A stretch of DNA of 64,000 nt, taken from NCBI GenBank assembly GCA_014904985.1, contig MU128933.1:342094-406093 (forward strand). Reading direction: 5' to 3'. Under the pieces are notes generated by a model. It had not been told where the DNA came from, did not search any database, and was given only the letters and a program-made list of their open reading frames with translations. This DNA is from Hydnum rufescens UP504 (taxonomy: Eukaryota > Basidiomycota > Agaricomycetes > Cantharellales > Hydnaceae). Position 1 is the stretch's first letter; every line of letters starts with the position of its first letter. The translations under genes were made by a program, and so were the position numbers. This document shows, piece after piece, positions 22,939 to 36,699 of this stretch.

Positions 22939-23195
22939 AGGATGTAGTTAATGCTGAGTCTCCTGAGTAGCGGAGCCTTCTGAAATGGTCCGAACAAGTC
23001 TTGCCTCAATACACATCTCAAAGTTCGAGACGTAGTGATTATAGGCAAAAATCAGGAACTGGTCGTTAAGTACAAAGGGGAAAGATCCACGTAGGGGACA
23101 ACTTCGTCAGGTGTGCTTCCAACAGAACATAATAAAAGAACAGTGAAGGAAACCATAACAAACAATTTTGCGAGCGACCGTCTGTGGAAAGATAG

Positions 23196-25488
23196 TTAGG
23201 AGGAATTCGTCGGAATTTCGATGCCCATCTTCGTCCGCACGACCTCGAACGTCTTGAGTAGCTTTCTCCTGGCTCCTAAGGCGGCTACTCCCTTCGCTTC
23301 GAGAGCCGGCTCGTCCATTACCACCATCTCCTTCCACGTCATGCCCTCGAAGTTGGGTGTGTATTTGTGCAGGCGCAGCGAGCGAAGCCAGCTAGGCACG
23401 TCATTGAGCACCGCTGGGTCGACTTCTTCCTCTTTGTCCTTACCGCCTGACCCGTCTCCACGGCCGTTGAGGGACGACGATCCTTTGCCTGGCGAGCGGC
23501 CTCCACTGCGTCCGCCGCGCCCCCCTTGCTGCTGCAGGCCGCCCACGCCAAACGCAGCAGGATTGTATCCGCTGGCAGCGAGTTGAGCAGCAAAAATTTG
23601 GGCTTGCTGAAGCGGATTCAAAGCCAATCCTTCCATCCCCCCGACAAGCCCATTTATGGGGCTCATGTTCGGCAAGCCGTTCATTCCATTAAACATGTTA
23701 AACGGTGGCATATTCATCCCATTCATGCCCATCGCGGCCATGGCATTGGCACTCAACGGTCCACCAGGGCTCATCCCGAAGTTCATACCTGCGTTGGTCA
23801 TAGGATCCGGATCGTTGCTGCCGAATCTACTCGGCGACACATTCGAAAGCACAGGACTACGCTGACCAGTGCGAGACCAGCTCTGATTCCCAAGAAAGCC
23901 GCTGGAAGTACTGTTGCCGCTTCCGGCTTTGAATACGCCGGTAAAGGGAGCAGTATTTCCAGTATTACGAGGGGGGGTCAGATTGTTAGCCGCGATAGGT
24001 TCGCCATCGTCACCATAGACAGCTGCACTGTTGTTGTCGCCGGATTCTGATTTGGCAGCGGATGCTCGTCGGAACTTCCGTGCATCGTCGAGGACGACAC
24101 GACCGTTGGTGTTGTTCGAGAGATTCCAGTTCGCAAGCTTAAGTGCCGTGGCTTCGAGGTTGTTCCCGCTCTGATTGCCACTATGGGCTTCGGCACCAAA
24201 CATCGGCACAAGAGGTGTATTCACCATGCTGGCCCAATTCCCGCCCACCATCGGCGAGAGCTGATCCTCCATCGATTGACCATCGTTCTGCACGGAGGTG
24301 ACACGAGAAGAGCGGAACGCATTTGCAACGCCAGTGAAATCAGTGCTCTTGGGGCGGGTCGACAGAGGTGGTGAAAGATTCGACGATTCACGATTGGGCG
24401 ACGGTGCCCGTTCCGCAACTTGGCCAAGTTGACTTGAGGGCCAAACATTGCCGCTTCGAGCACCTTCGCTAATGAGGGTACCAGGGGCCGAAATACGGTG
24501 TGCAGCATTGGCCTTGAGTTTGGCTCGTTGATGCGCCAATGTGGCGGCGGCATCCCCACCACCTCCTGGAGAACCGGATGGCATATTTGCCGAGTCCGGA
24601 GACAAGAAACCCGAGGAATCTCCACCCTGCCGACTCATGGCCGTGCCAAATGTGCGTGCAGAAGGCGATGACGGCAGGCCTGGTGATTTGAGACCCATGC
24701 TCGCCAGTTTGGCGTCCATTTGACTCTGCATTGAAGCTGCTGGAAGGTCATATATAAGAGTGGGAACGTCTAATGAAGGATTAACGACCGACCTCCGATT
24801 GCGGGACTCAGAAGGGCAGTCATAGGGTCGGATCGGGCCATCTGCTGCAACACCGTGATGAAGAAACGAATCTGCATCTGGGTGGAATGTTGCAACAAGC
24901 TGTAAAGAGCGGCTGTTCTTTCGGCCTCGGAGAGAACACGAAACCCTACGGAATTATAAGATCATCATATGAGATGGTTCGCCTTGTTTGCTCGAACTGA
25001 GAAGTATAAACAGACATTGCTCAATAGCGCTCAGTTCCTCTTTAAAGTTGACATCGAGGGAAGCGGCGGCCATTTCTTCCTAGAACGTAGAAAATGGTGC
25101 ATAAGGACCTCACAATGAGTCAACGGAGGGGACCTACGAGAGTAGTCTCATAATTCTGTAAGTTTTCGAACCACTGATCGATTGCTTCCGCTGTGCCAGC
25201 GAAACGAATAGGTTGAGAGGCTGGAGGTGTGAGAGAATTTTGGGGCTTACATTCGGGGGTTTGGAACATCCCATTACTGCCACTGAGAAGCTCACTGGTG
25301 GGCCTGCCATGACCGGTGTTGATGCCAGGCGGACGCGGAGAGATCGGATTTTGCTGCTGCCCTGAAGGGACACGGGGTATCGCCTGAGACTGGAGTGAAG
25401 CTCTAGTGTTGATGGGCTTCAGATTAGGTGGGGGATTGCTCGATTGTGCAGGAGAGGGTGAAGTGCTGGGACTTGGACGAAGAGACAT
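23196..25488 (-). CDS. VTS1: Vts1/Smaug-type SAM-domain RNA-binding protein
   Basis: Vts1 binds hairpins in mRNAs through its SAM domain and recruits CCR4-NOT for decay. The last roughly 70 residues form that SAM domain ([50 protein letters not shown]). Near the N-terminus, after a Ser/Pro-rich stretch, is the conserved Vts1 block [16 protein letters not shown], then [19 protein letters not shown] and [20 protein letters not shown]. The middle is low complexity, including a Met/Asn/Gly-rich run ([20 protein letters not shown]). The start [11 protein letters not shown] at 25488 is chosen because upstream codons lack family support. Its target machine's subunit NOT2 is encoded about 2 kb away on the same strand. 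Confidence 0.92.
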
Positions 25489-25985
25489 GTCTGCTTGGGC
25501 AGTGTCAAATATACGGTGGGAGCTGTGAGGGATGCCAGAGGGCTTGCTCTGATACGAAGGATATTGTGGACTGAAGAAAAGGGCGCTTGGCCCTGAAACG
25601 ACTTCGAGTCGGATGTCGACGACGACGTGGATGCTAGAACTTTGCTTTCTGCTGGCGTGCACGGACGACGAATTGGAGAGGTGGTCCAAACAAGACCAGG
25701 CGGGCCTGCCGGTCTAGCAGAGACGTGGGACGGAAGAGAGAGAGAACGTGAGAGTGTGAAGGTAAGGACAAAACCCACCACAGGTCAGCAGGGATCTCCC
25801 GGAGTTAAATGCAATAACCCCAAGCCTCACCTTTGAAGCACTTCACTTGTAAAAAAAAAACCCACGAATTCTGCACGGGGATCGATGAGAAGAAGAACGC
25901 GGAAAACACGTTGTTTAGTCGTGTATAGATACAGTGATGCCAGGGCTACAATCTACTCTCCCCCGCCGCGTGCCCCTAACTCTAA
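25489..25985. other. intergenic, VTS1 upstream region
   Basis: This holds the VTS1 5' flank and the arrestin-like 3' flank. It contains a 10-nt A run near 25851. No gene or element is recognised. Confidence 0.45.
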
Positions 25986-27587
25986 CTACTTGGGACTATT
26001 CCTAGGACGCATACGAACACTATCTTGATAGGCAGGCGCTGGCGTCTCAGAAATAAACTCGGGGTTCATCGATAATTGCGCGTGGCTTGTGACAACAACG
26101 ACATCGACCTGATGCGGCTGGGGCCTAGGTTTGAAGCCCGTAGTGGCAGGGATCATCCGCACCGCATACTGAATGAAGGTCTCATCAGTGAACAAAGTAC
26201 GAACAATACCAGACGCGACGCACATCTACGGTGAGGTTTGGAAGCCTGAATGTTGGGTAACTTGCGTTCGGGATATCAATTTCCCCTCGAATTGGCCATG
26301 CCTCACTATCGTGCAAGCCAGTATTCTTCCATGTCCTTCCCTGACTCACCACCTCCACGAAAGTGGAAGTGGGGTTGGTACTCCCTGGACGTGCTAACTG
26401 ATCGGGTGTATTGATCAATCTGGTGCACCGTAAAAGAACGAAGGTCCAGTTCTGTGGTGCGGACAGAAATTGGGCAGCTTGCTCGTCCGTATCAATGACG
26501 ACGGACAAGAAGATGGGGATAGATGTGCCACGTGTATATTGTCGAGGATTACTGTAAGCAAACTGTACGGTCCCACAGAGTTGAGGAAAAGATCGTGAAA
26601 AGATGTGGAATAATGCAAGCGCACCTGGCACTCGACAGATACATCCCTTTGGTTGAAAAGACGCCCCTCGACCGTAAATCTCGATATCGTCCAGCCGACA
26701 GGGTCCACGCGAGGTCCTGGAGTCATACCTCAGAGATAATATAAACGAGACCATTTCCACCTTCGTTTGCATACCAGGAATCGGGCTTCCATACATAATC
26801 GCCAGACGCCGCAGTTCGGAAATTGGCCCGCCCGCGTACGAGGGTGGTATCGGATGATTCTGGTCAATCTAGGCCCCTCTAGTGAGTCAGAGGCACGGGG
26901 GCCACGTAATAGAGTAGGGCTCACGTCACATCCTTATGGAGCAAGTCTCGCTTCAAGACCACTGAAATGTTGTAGGTAATGTACGCTTTCTCGGAATACG
27001 TAGGTGGGAGATAATAGGTTGTGTGGTTATGCGTAAATGTTGGAGGGATCGATATGGAGAAAGGCCACATGTGATCTCCATCATTGAGGAAGGTCTTGAT
27101 TTGACGAGAAGCACTTTCCCCAGCAGTCCAGAGGCAAGTGTCGATCTTTAGGAATGTTAGCTCATCTATATGAGGACCCGGATGTTGGTCCATGGTACTG
27201 GCGCGTCCACGGACCTACCGAGATAATTAACCTAACGACCAAATCGTTCCACAGGTATAGTATATTCACTTTAATCATGATCTCCTTTATTCCGAGCTTG
27301 GCCCTCTGGGCTAGCGTCACGCGCCCAGTGATGGACGAACCATCAACGTAAAGTGGGACCAGTTCGGGAGAGTTTGCAAAACTTGTAAGATTCAGAGTAA
27401 GACTGTGCTTGGAAAACTCGTGGCGATAAAGGTGATGGACAGGTTCGCGTCGAGTGGTTGCTTCATATTCCGGAGTAGGGTCGCCATAGTGTGCTACAGG
27501 AACGTTCAAGAGATCTTGCACCTACTGATGGAATCAAGAACATGGTGTTTAAAACAATACAATGAAACTCACGTCCAAGCTAGACAT
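25986..27587 (-). CDS. arrestin-like protein
   Basis: The N-terminal exon encodes LDVQDLLNVPVAHYGDPTPEYEAT and then a beta-sandwich opening (SLTLNLTSFANSPELVPLYVDGSSITGRVTL) of the arrestin N-domain type. Later exons give FLKIDTCLWTAGES, WPFSISIPPTF and TYYLPPTYSEKAYITYNISVVLKRDLL, a pattern shared by basidiomycete arrestin-domain proteins. Fungal relatives of this fold act as adaptors that bring ubiquitin ligases to plasma-membrane transporters or signalling receptors. No PPxY motif was seen in the parts I could read with confidence. The start MSSLD at 27587 sits on a five-codon first exon followed by an intron. At least six introns are present. The specific partner cannot be told from sequence. 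Confidence 0.72.
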
Positions 27588-28353
27588 GGTGTAGAGAAAA
27601 CAGTGGAGGGGAAGAAGACGAATTGACTGGGTTTTCTACTGTCACAAGAGAGCTTTGCGTGGCTGCGCTAAGAAATGACTCGTCCCGAAGTCGCAGCCAA
27701 GTTCACATGATTCTCTACTTTCGAAGTCGTAGGAATGTCCCAAAGAATCCACTGGAGCGATAATGGCCAGCCGATTATAATTACAAGATCAGAGCGATGA
27801 GCGCATAACCGCATTTGGAGGGAACTGCGGGCGCTATCACGGCATCCCTCGACGACGGATCAAAGCCGAATGGGCGCTAGGTGCACTAGAGCAGCATCAC
27901 AAGACCAACTACTGAGTTCTTTATGGCACTAGGTGTCCCTTCATCGATTACGAGAAGTAAAGCAAGGCCAAGAGGGCGTTACGGGAGATCCCGCATAGAA
28001 TTTATGAATGCCGGCACTCTACTTATGAATATGATTAAGACCTCGACGTGCTTAGTAGAGCCATCGGATACCGCGCTCCGGTATACAGTACTTCATTTTA
28101 ACATGCACACACCGGCACAGGTGCTCCATCCTTCAACAGATCCCATTTTAAGTAACTGTGAACTGGGACAATATCATGTCAGCCATGAAAGGCACTCAAG
28201 CTCCCGCTGCGAAATCAGTGCCCAGAAGTTCACGCCAGCTTGACGAAAAAATCAATCCTTGATAATAGAGTCGGGCAGTCGCATAGTCAATAGCATAGGG
28301 ATAGCCCTCGTCATATGGAATTTTGGGACATAACATGCAAATGTAGCGAGAGC
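27588..28353. other. intergenic, no gene recognised
   Basis: This lies between the arrestin-like start and the eL14 stop codon. Open frames here (for example 27923-28243) show no protein features. No repeat or RNA gene was recognised. Confidence 0.45.
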
Positions 28354-28895
28354 TCAGGCCTTGGCCTTCTTTACAGCCTTCCGGACCAGATCCCTTCGTG
28401 CCCTTTTCTGCAGGAAAACATTGAATCGTTCGAAATCCGTGGTTTTCCGTCGCTTCTGAATGGCCTCCCGCTTTTTCGCCCAAGACGAGTTGGACCACTT
28501 GGCCGCGACCCCGGAAGCATCGAATTGCTTTCGCACTACCCCAGTACCCGCATTGCGAGGGAGGTTGGGTACAACTAACGAGGTAAGGACCAGATGGCGG
28601 AACGCGAAGGCTTGTCGGGGGACACCAGTCGATGGTCCATCAATGATAGCCTACGAATAGTTGGTATTGGAACGATAGCAGAGATCAAACTGACTAGCAC
28701 ATACTCGATTGTGGTCGATAATTTCAGCAATGGCTGCGATCTTTCCCGCGTATGGTCCATCTTGAACAAGTACCACTAAGAATCCAATTTTAGGAGACTC
28801 GCTGTTATTCCAGGATGAATGGATTTGGTCGAACCTCGCCCAACCTCGACAAAGCGATCAAAATTTGATGGGACCTGAGAGATAGAGTTCTATGA
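28354..28895 (-). CDS. RPL14: 60S ribosomal protein eL14
   Basis: The protein is a component of the large ribosomal subunit. Exons give FDRFVEVGRV, VLVQDGPYAGKIAAIAEIIDHNR, AIIDGPSTGVPRQAFAFRHLVLT, VRKQFDASGVAAKWSNSSWAKKR and the basic C-terminal helix DFERFNVFLQKRARRDLVRKAV, all matching eL14. Two short GT-AG introns interrupt the N-terminal half, the second between HNR and AIID. The first exon carrying the ATG could not be fixed and probably lies a little to the right of 28895, before an intron ending in ctctcag. Such split first exons are usual for fungal ribosomal protein genes. Confidence 0.85.
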
Positions 28896-29180
28896 GTGAG
28901 TACATCCAGACTTGGAAACGCCATCCAACGGCAGTACGAGTTCTAGCTGGTCCAAAATGTTGCCTGTCGCTCCTTAGGACCAACAAGTCGGCAACCCATG
29001 GCCAAGGCTGGGGTACAATGGCGTATACGGACCGATTTCGACATTGTTCTACAGAATCTTGAGGTAGCGTTGAGTGCGTTTCGGAGTCTTCCGAAATTAA
29101 ACTAACGCCCATCCCAGCCTTCCAACTAACGCTCAAGCTACACAATCCATGGAATTAAATGGGCGATATATTGACTGGGA

Positions 29181-32100
29181 TTAAAAACTTCGCAATGAAA
29201 TCTGAGGCTTTGCGTTCTGGTTAGAATTGGCCCCATTTGAGGCACCCTTCATTGCATCTACAGCTTGCCGCACAGAGGCCTCAAGCACCCCTCGTTCTTC
29301 CACACCCAACTTCGATGTGACTTCCTTGAAAGCTGCAGAAGAGCTAGTCGCAAACCCAAGGAGATGTGTAACTGCCAAGGTATGAATTGGCGTAGGGGCC
29401 GACGCCGGGTTTAAGAGCACGACAAGAACGGGTAAAAATATCCCAAGGGCTTGAGGCCCTGAAGATAGATGAGTACACGCAGAGATTCATTAACAGCCAT
29501 AGACGCACGGGAGGCTTCTGGGAATGACGAGAACAGCACTGAAAAGGCTTTCAACGCCTCTTCAACGCCTTGCACGTCACTTTCTGCATCACTCTGTGCG
29601 CCACGGTCCCCCCTATTCCGGCCTGCCACGGTGGTAAGATACAGGACCACTCCTGGGATGAGGTATTTAACACAGTGCTGGAGTGCAACGTTCCCCGCAG
29701 CCGCCGCAGCAACCAACGTCTTGGCACAGTGGGTAGCCGTCACTGCAATCTGTCCGGAACAGGTCAGACGGGTGAATGTCCGAGGTGTGCAAGACAAACC
29801 TCTTGGCCCTCCGACATTTTCTGCGATATCAAATAACAGCAATGCTCCAATGCTGCTTGGCTGAGCTTCGTACTCGATGGAACTACAGTCAGGATGAGCA
29901 CCGCAGCCAGAAGGTTGTTCTTGACTTTCAGACTTGGGACAGCGCCGTGTCGACCACTATTGCGTAGATGCTAGAGTAGATATTCAAATCAGAGAACGAG
30001 AACGAATAATAACGAACCTCATCGCATCCACATTCTGCAAACACGCTGAAAAGAGACCATGAACCAACCGCTCATACTTGATCATCTGGTTAGGTACACT
30101 AGGGTCTGGTTTAATCTCAAGCATTGCTTTGAGCGCTGGAAGGCTTGGGCCGACCAGGTCTACGTCCGATACTTCATCCTTTAGTAGCTCTGCATTTGAA
30201 AGATGTCAGAAACTTCTAATTACGACAGGCGGAGCCAATATAAAATCACCAGAGTACAGATGGACAGCGATCGCGCGGACTTCTTCTTGGAGGTATGGCC
30301 CAAAGGCACTTCCAATACTCATGAACGCAATAAACCCGCTCCTGATCAATGCGGCTCGTTCGGCCGCAGCTGAAACTAAAGGCCATATTATGCAATGGAT
30401 TAAGCCATAAATTTGCGAGGAACGTACGTGAAGAATGTCGGTTAGAGCCAGTGATGCTATGGCGAAGTATATATGCACAGACTCGCAAACAATGTGTCAA
30501 TGCCAACTCTTCAGGGAAAGAGGGAGAGTCGACAGAGATACTATGACGAATGCATTGAGGAATGGTACGGGTGCGTGGGTGATAAAAATAAGACTGACGT
30601 TCCTCGCAGTGCACTGGCATCCCGACTGCTAACGATAGAGACGAGAACCTCTACGAGAAGCGACTGTATTTCGGGAGGCTCGGTCAACGTCATTCGATAG
30701 AACAGTCCAGTCAGTTCGGTGAAGGTGGCAGGGTCAAACAAAGCATTTCCGGAGTATTCTGGGCGAACTAAACTTCTCATAGCGGTCAGAGCTGTCACCG
30801 CGATATAATTACTTGCAGAGGAGGCAGTGGCCTCAGTGGAACTCGTGGCCAATGCCTCGTAAACCAGTCCGAACACAATTGGATAGTACAGGGTGCCGTC
30901 GGTACCCTTTGTACTCACTCGAGCATCCCCTTGACCGTCTTGTCCGTCCATTGCTGCAAGAATAAAATTATCCGCCGAGTGCATTGCAGTGGCCACTGCT
31001 TTGAGGATCTTTGCCCATGAATCTGTGTAGTACTGAGAAAAATGGATGATTAGGCAGACGTGCAACAGCAGCAGTACATTCACCGACCGGCAAGAGCACT
31101 TCACGACCCAAGCCTGTGTACGCCACATCCATGGAGCTCGACGCACTCTCCTGGAGCACCTCAGAGTCAGCCCGAATGCTGGCGTAATCTCGGAGGGCGG
31201 CAATCCACAACGTGGCCAGTGTGCGTCGGTAGGGAAGTAATACCGCGTTGAGATAAGTTTGGGTGACACTGGAGACTTCTAATTCGGCCCATGCAGTGAG
31301 GGTTGAGACCCGGAGCATGACGGAGGCATTGGGACTCAGTTCCTGGGCATCTCCGATTGACAGCGTACCAGACTCTGCAAACTTATCAATACAGGAACGT
31401 ATACAGGTGAATCCCCACTCACCTTTGCACTGCTCTAGGGCCGACGTCAATAATTTTAGGATGCGACCCATACGCCCAACATCCTTAACGACTCCGCATC
31501 CTACAAATACGGCGCACACCTCGATGGCCGAAGCGAGGATCTCAGGAGTAGAGTCAGAAGAAAATGCAGGTGTGAGTGCCGCTGTGATAGGGGCTTGATG
31601 CTGCTCGAGGAGCAGTGCATCTGCATAATCGGGATCTGGCGATTTTGCAAAAATCTATGGAAAATAGCAGTGAGGAATATCTCAACCAATGGATGACAAG
31701 TAATATTCACTTCGATGATATCCCGTAAGACAGTCAGGCCCTCCATCCGAATCTCGGTTACGTAGGCGGCGGACGCTGTGAAAGCCATCTTGATAAGATC
31801 AGGAACTCGCGAAACCAGAAGGGAAGACTCTGGCGAATTTCTCTGACGTGCGAAACGGAGATCGAGATGCTCCTGGCGATTGGATGATGCCACGGTAATG
31901 CATATGATATGGAGGCACTGTAAGGCGAATAGTTGTGTCCGCCAGCGTGAAGTCATCGATCCACGCTGCTGCCCCACGGAAGGTTGGTCTTTCGCCATTC
32001 CAACACTCAATGACTCGCCTTCGTCATCCTGCAAGGCACCTGGCGCTTTGGCACCAGAAACTGTGCCTTGCTGCAGAGCATTGGTCCTCGACATGATCCT

Positions 32101-35100
32101 TTGACAAAGATCGATCCATCCCGATGGATTATGAGAAACTGTTTGTTGGAGCCAGCTCGTGATGACGCTTCGGACACCATCAATAGATGAATCGTCATCC
32201 AGCATGCTAAATAGATCCTCGACAAGCCGATCTCCACCAATTTTCGATAGCGTAAACGCATCTTTTTGGACGAGCGCATACAGTGCATTGATCGAGGCCA
32301 CCTTAAGCGGCCTGCGGGATGATGAGAGATTCCCCCGAAAACTAGACACGAGTTCTGCGACAGGCATAAAATTCGCCCCAAATATCAACAAGTGTTGAAT
32401 GCATTTGATCCCTTCCACACGGATTTCATCGTCTGGTTCGTTGGAAAATTCATGGACAAGATCCAATGTCAACGACCGAATCTTTGCCGAGTCTTGCAGC
32501 TCCGGTCCTAACACACCAATCGCCGCATCGATGATTTGACACATGACTTGGTAGGCGGGAAGATCACCACGGAGATTCGCATTGATGGCGGACCCTCCTT
32601 CTGGTTCATGGGAATCAAGCATGTAGAGCTTCACCAACATACCGAGTGTACTTGTAAGGAATGGAGAATAACTAAGACTGGCAGCATTAATGACTTGACC
32701 CAGAGCCGTGAGGGCCCAATAATGAACCATGGGGTGAGGATCAGTGCTGAGAGACATGAGGACATTGACGGTTGTCTTGAGTAATGGACCAGCAGCCAAA
32801 CCCCCGACGTGGCTATATATCGCTCCAAACGTCAGTGCACATCCAGCACGACCGTCAGGATCCCGGTTGTTCACAACTTGATCGACCAGCAAGGATGTTT
32901 GCGCAGACAAGAACGATGAGGGTGCAAGGCTTGCAAGTCTCCCAATCGCTTCGCTGGCGGTGAATCGAAGAGCAGGGTCACCATCAAGTATCCCGTCCTA
33001 AAGCATTCGGCGCATGAGCCCTACACGAGCTTGGAACGTAACGCCACGACATTACCTTGAGGAATTCGGCCAGAGCTGTGGCAACCTGGCTACTTCCCAG
33101 TGATTCTCGTGCCTGACGAACATTCACTTGTGTAGCATTCCGGAGGGTCAACAATACGGCGTAGGTTGCATTAATGAACACAGCAGATTTCCTTGCTTGG
33201 TTCCTTTCCAGTTTGGAAGAGCGCACGGCCTCCACCAGCTGGGTAACAGCACGAGACGTGGAGGCAAGATCCTGTATTGGGAGAAGCAAAGAAAATAGCT
33301 CTATTGCCGCGTCGACTACCCCAGTCGAAGCCGGAGGGGGCTCGGATGGTTCACCTTGTCTGGCCTGGCACAAAACGAGAGTGTCATGCTCATACGAGCC
33401 AATGATTGGCATATTTGTCTGCAAGACCAGAAGTGGGTCCAAACGAGTCAATGTAAGAGAAATTCAAGTGCTCACACACCATTTGATTGATCTGCCAGAT
33501 AGACGCGAATGTCCCCGCTGAAGTGGAAATAATGGCCTGCGCCGAGGATCCAGAATGGCCATCCGCACTGGTAAACAATGTCACGGTAGATTGGAGAAGA
33601 GTGGTTTGGGTCGATTCCGGAAGTGTGGCAAATCCCAGAGCCGAGAAACATTGGAAAACTCTTCTTCGGAGCATGGCTTCGCGGGTATGGAGGGACAGTT
33701 CGGTAGAAATCACATCGTGCTCCATGAGTTCTTCTCGGTATTGGGACATGAAGAGACTTGCAAAGAGAAGGCCATTGGAGAGCAGCGATGCTAGTCTCCG
33801 CGCCACATCAAGAGTCACCAAGACTGGCGAATTATGGTGAAGAAAACTCAGTATTGCACTCAGTGCGCTCTCCCGGACTCGGAGAAGGAAAGTCCAATCT
33901 GCATTGCTCCTCATTATTCCATTGCTGGTGTCTTTGCTTGTTGGCTTTGGTAAGGCATTCCGCCACAGCACGAGCAATTGTGAAAGATGTGCACGGACGA
34001 AATTCGGCCCCAGGGTCATGAGAGACGAAATGCATGTCCATGCTGTTTCAACCTCAACCCCAGCGATGACCAGGTCATGGTCCCCAGCACGTTTTAAAAG
34101 TTGGATGGCTGTGTCCAGGACTTTTGCACTAAGGTCGTAAGACACATACAGAGGGCGCTCTGGTATAATGGAGAAGAGGGCAGCGAGACCGTGTGCATGA
34201 CCAAGGGTACGTCGCTGTACGTCGGTGGGTGTGGAGGGAATCACAAGGGAGGAAACGTCTCTCTGGAGGAGATCCATGACAAGCAGAACATTCTTTGGCA
34301 ACCGTAACGGAGTTGAGTAGCAAAATGACCGGAGACACCATGCAGCGGCGATTCGAGTGGAGTGGCTCGGATGTCCTAATAGATCAATCAAGGGTTCTGC
34401 AAGGGCGTCCTAACGCAACGCTCCTCAGATTGGATAAAAGGGGGTGAAGAGCCGAGGCGACATACCTGCACGGGCGGTGGAGCATTTCCTAATTGCCGTA
34501 AGAGTCCAGAGACCTCTTTCAACACAATTACGAGCACTTGTGGAGATGTCTCCACCTGGCCAGGCATTAATGCAGGCCACTTGCGCAAATACGTCGAGGA
34601 TAGTTCTTTGATTGCTCCGATTTGGCCTTGTTCACTCAGCATTCGAATACCGATGACATCTCGAAATAAGATACCGACGAGCCTTCGAACCAGGAGAATT
34701 TCAAAACGGGTCGATGTGTTTCTCACGTGAGACACAAGGCCATTGAGGAGATGCGCCACAATGAGTGCATAATGGGCCTCAACGAAAGACGGACCTAAAG
34801 ACGTGAACAGAGCAGCGTAGATGTCGATGATCCCGACACGCATCTTCTGAGTCACATTCGGTCGGTTGAACCAATTGCATAACACATTCATCATGTCCGA
34901 AGGTGTCATCAAAGTCTTTGGAGCAGCCTCGGCGGGCACTCGAGGGGTAGTCTCGGTGTCAGACTCATCGTCTTTGTCCTTCTTACCGCTTTTTCTGCCG
35001 GAAGATGCCTCCGAAGACGAGAGGGCATGTTCAGTCTGTGTGAAAGTCAAAAGATAGGCCACCAAACTTGCAAGCGAGTGTCTCGTTGTTTGGTCCGCAC

Positions 35101-36147
35101 CATCGAGGCCTTTGACGCAGATACCGATAATGTTCTCGATTTCGGAAACGGTCCCGATAGCACGTCCATGCGAAAACATTGCTCGCGTAACCTAGATGGT
35201 AGCACAGTTCAGCAACGAATGGTAATGGGTATTTAGATTCTCACGTCGGTGGAGACTCGCTGGATCGGTAAGGCCTTATCAGCCAGTCCGACCTTGCACT
35301 GCTTCATAATATCCTTCACCATAGACTCAGTCACCGCACGAGCAGACGTCTCTAGTGCTTTGCTTAGAGCAAGGAGAGCATGATACCGCAATTGAACGGA
35401 CTGTTGCGAGATAAATGAAATGAGATTGCGTTCAGCAACATGCAGGGCCCGCTCACGTTGTTGGAAGATTTAGCTGTCTTCAGAGCTGAAATAGTGATCT
35501 CCCCCATGAATGACATGACCTATTTAAATGGTTCAGAGACGAAAGCACAAAGATCGGAAGATCAACCGAGATATACTTGAGAGCCCAACGCGCCCATGAT
35601 TTCCCCCATTATGAAAAAGGATGAACTAACACCAAGCAATTATCGTTTTAGGATATGTGTTGAAGCGGTAATAGGTAAACCTCACATTTTTGCATGCGTG
35701 TCAGTATGCTTTGGATCAGAAATTGGACGAGAGAGGGCATGAAGGAGGTCGAATAAGGTTTTCGTTTCGCCTCGAGTGAATAATATAATGAGACATCGAG
35801 CCACTAGATTACGAGTCGGACGGCCTGGTCGAGGAAATGGAGACGCGGCAGTTGCTATGCTCGTCATCAACGCTTCCAATTCTACTTGATTGGATTTTAC
35901 AATGTCCTGACAGTGAGGGTCATCGAACGAGCACCGAAACGCGGACCCTGAAGAACTAACCACCGGAAGTTGGGCCAATGCTTCTTCGCACCGGGTCAGC
36001 CATTGAAAGAGATATATCTCGCCGGAATCTCCAGACACATTATCCTACGAAGATAGTTCATATCAAGGCAGTAGTGACCTCGTGTTCACGTTCACGTACT
36101 TTATCCAGAGTCAAATCATGCGTGGAGAGTTGTTGGCTCCCCGCCAT
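29181..36147 (-). CDS. LAA1: HEAT-repeat AP-1 accessory protein Laa1 / HEATR5
   Basis: This is a giant HEAT-repeat protein of roughly 2,000 residues that in yeast and animals stabilises the clathrin adaptor AP-1 on trans-Golgi and endosomal membranes. Helical repeat text runs through almost every exon. The most diagnostic part is NRDPDGRAGCALTFGAIYSHVGGLAAG and PMVHYWALTALGQVI (32600-32900). The N-terminus (MAGSQQLSTHDLTLDKDN, then EIYLFQWLTRCEEAL) is reached by a first intron that splices in frame from 36147. The C-terminus LLGFATSSSAAFKEVTSKL matches the family end. About fifteen introns are present. An acidic, Ser/Lys-rich loop (SGKKDKDDESDTETT) sits at about 34960-35000. No internal stop was found in the exons read. 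Confidence 0.88.
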
Positions 36148-36699
36148 CCCGCATGAGAAAATTTAGGGTGGTAGAAGAAGCTAATGTATCAATTGCAACA
36201 CAAGGCAGATGCAGGCCCCAGCGAACAAGATCTTGACGGGGGTATGGCTGGGATGGATACAGATGGATACAATGCAGCGGAAGCAAATCGACCAATCGCG
36301 CCTCCGCCAAGCCTGGATCGCTGTGTGCCCCGAGCTCTTATTTAATATTTCTGTGCCACAAAACATAACGGTGCCATCTAGCTACGGTCACGCTTCCACT
36401 GAGTGAGCAAAAGGGACCTAGATTTATAGATATCTGATTAGCAAAACTAGGCGCAATTCACGGACGATGCAATCTATATGTTAGATCGTGGATACCAATT
36501 CTCGCAAGCATCTGTACCGCGGGGATTGGGGAGTAAGCCGTCTACTTGGTCTATCGAAAATGTTGCAAGCTTATAGGGATCCGATACAGCGTGATACCGA
36601 TGAGAACCCCCACAAATATTGCCTACCCACACATACACTGTTTTTCTATGTCTATCTAGTACAATTTGGAGGCCACCTTGGATATGCTGGTCTTCGCCC
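36148..36699. promoter_or_regulatory. intergenic region upstream of LAA1
   Basis: This contains the 5' flank of LAA1 and the 3' flank of glutathione synthetase. Only weak AT-rich stretches are visible, and no gene is recognised. Confidence 0.45.

Noticed and set aside
27923..28243. plus-strand open frame of 106 codons as a small gene
   Set aside because: Composition and lack of any recognisable pattern suggest chance.
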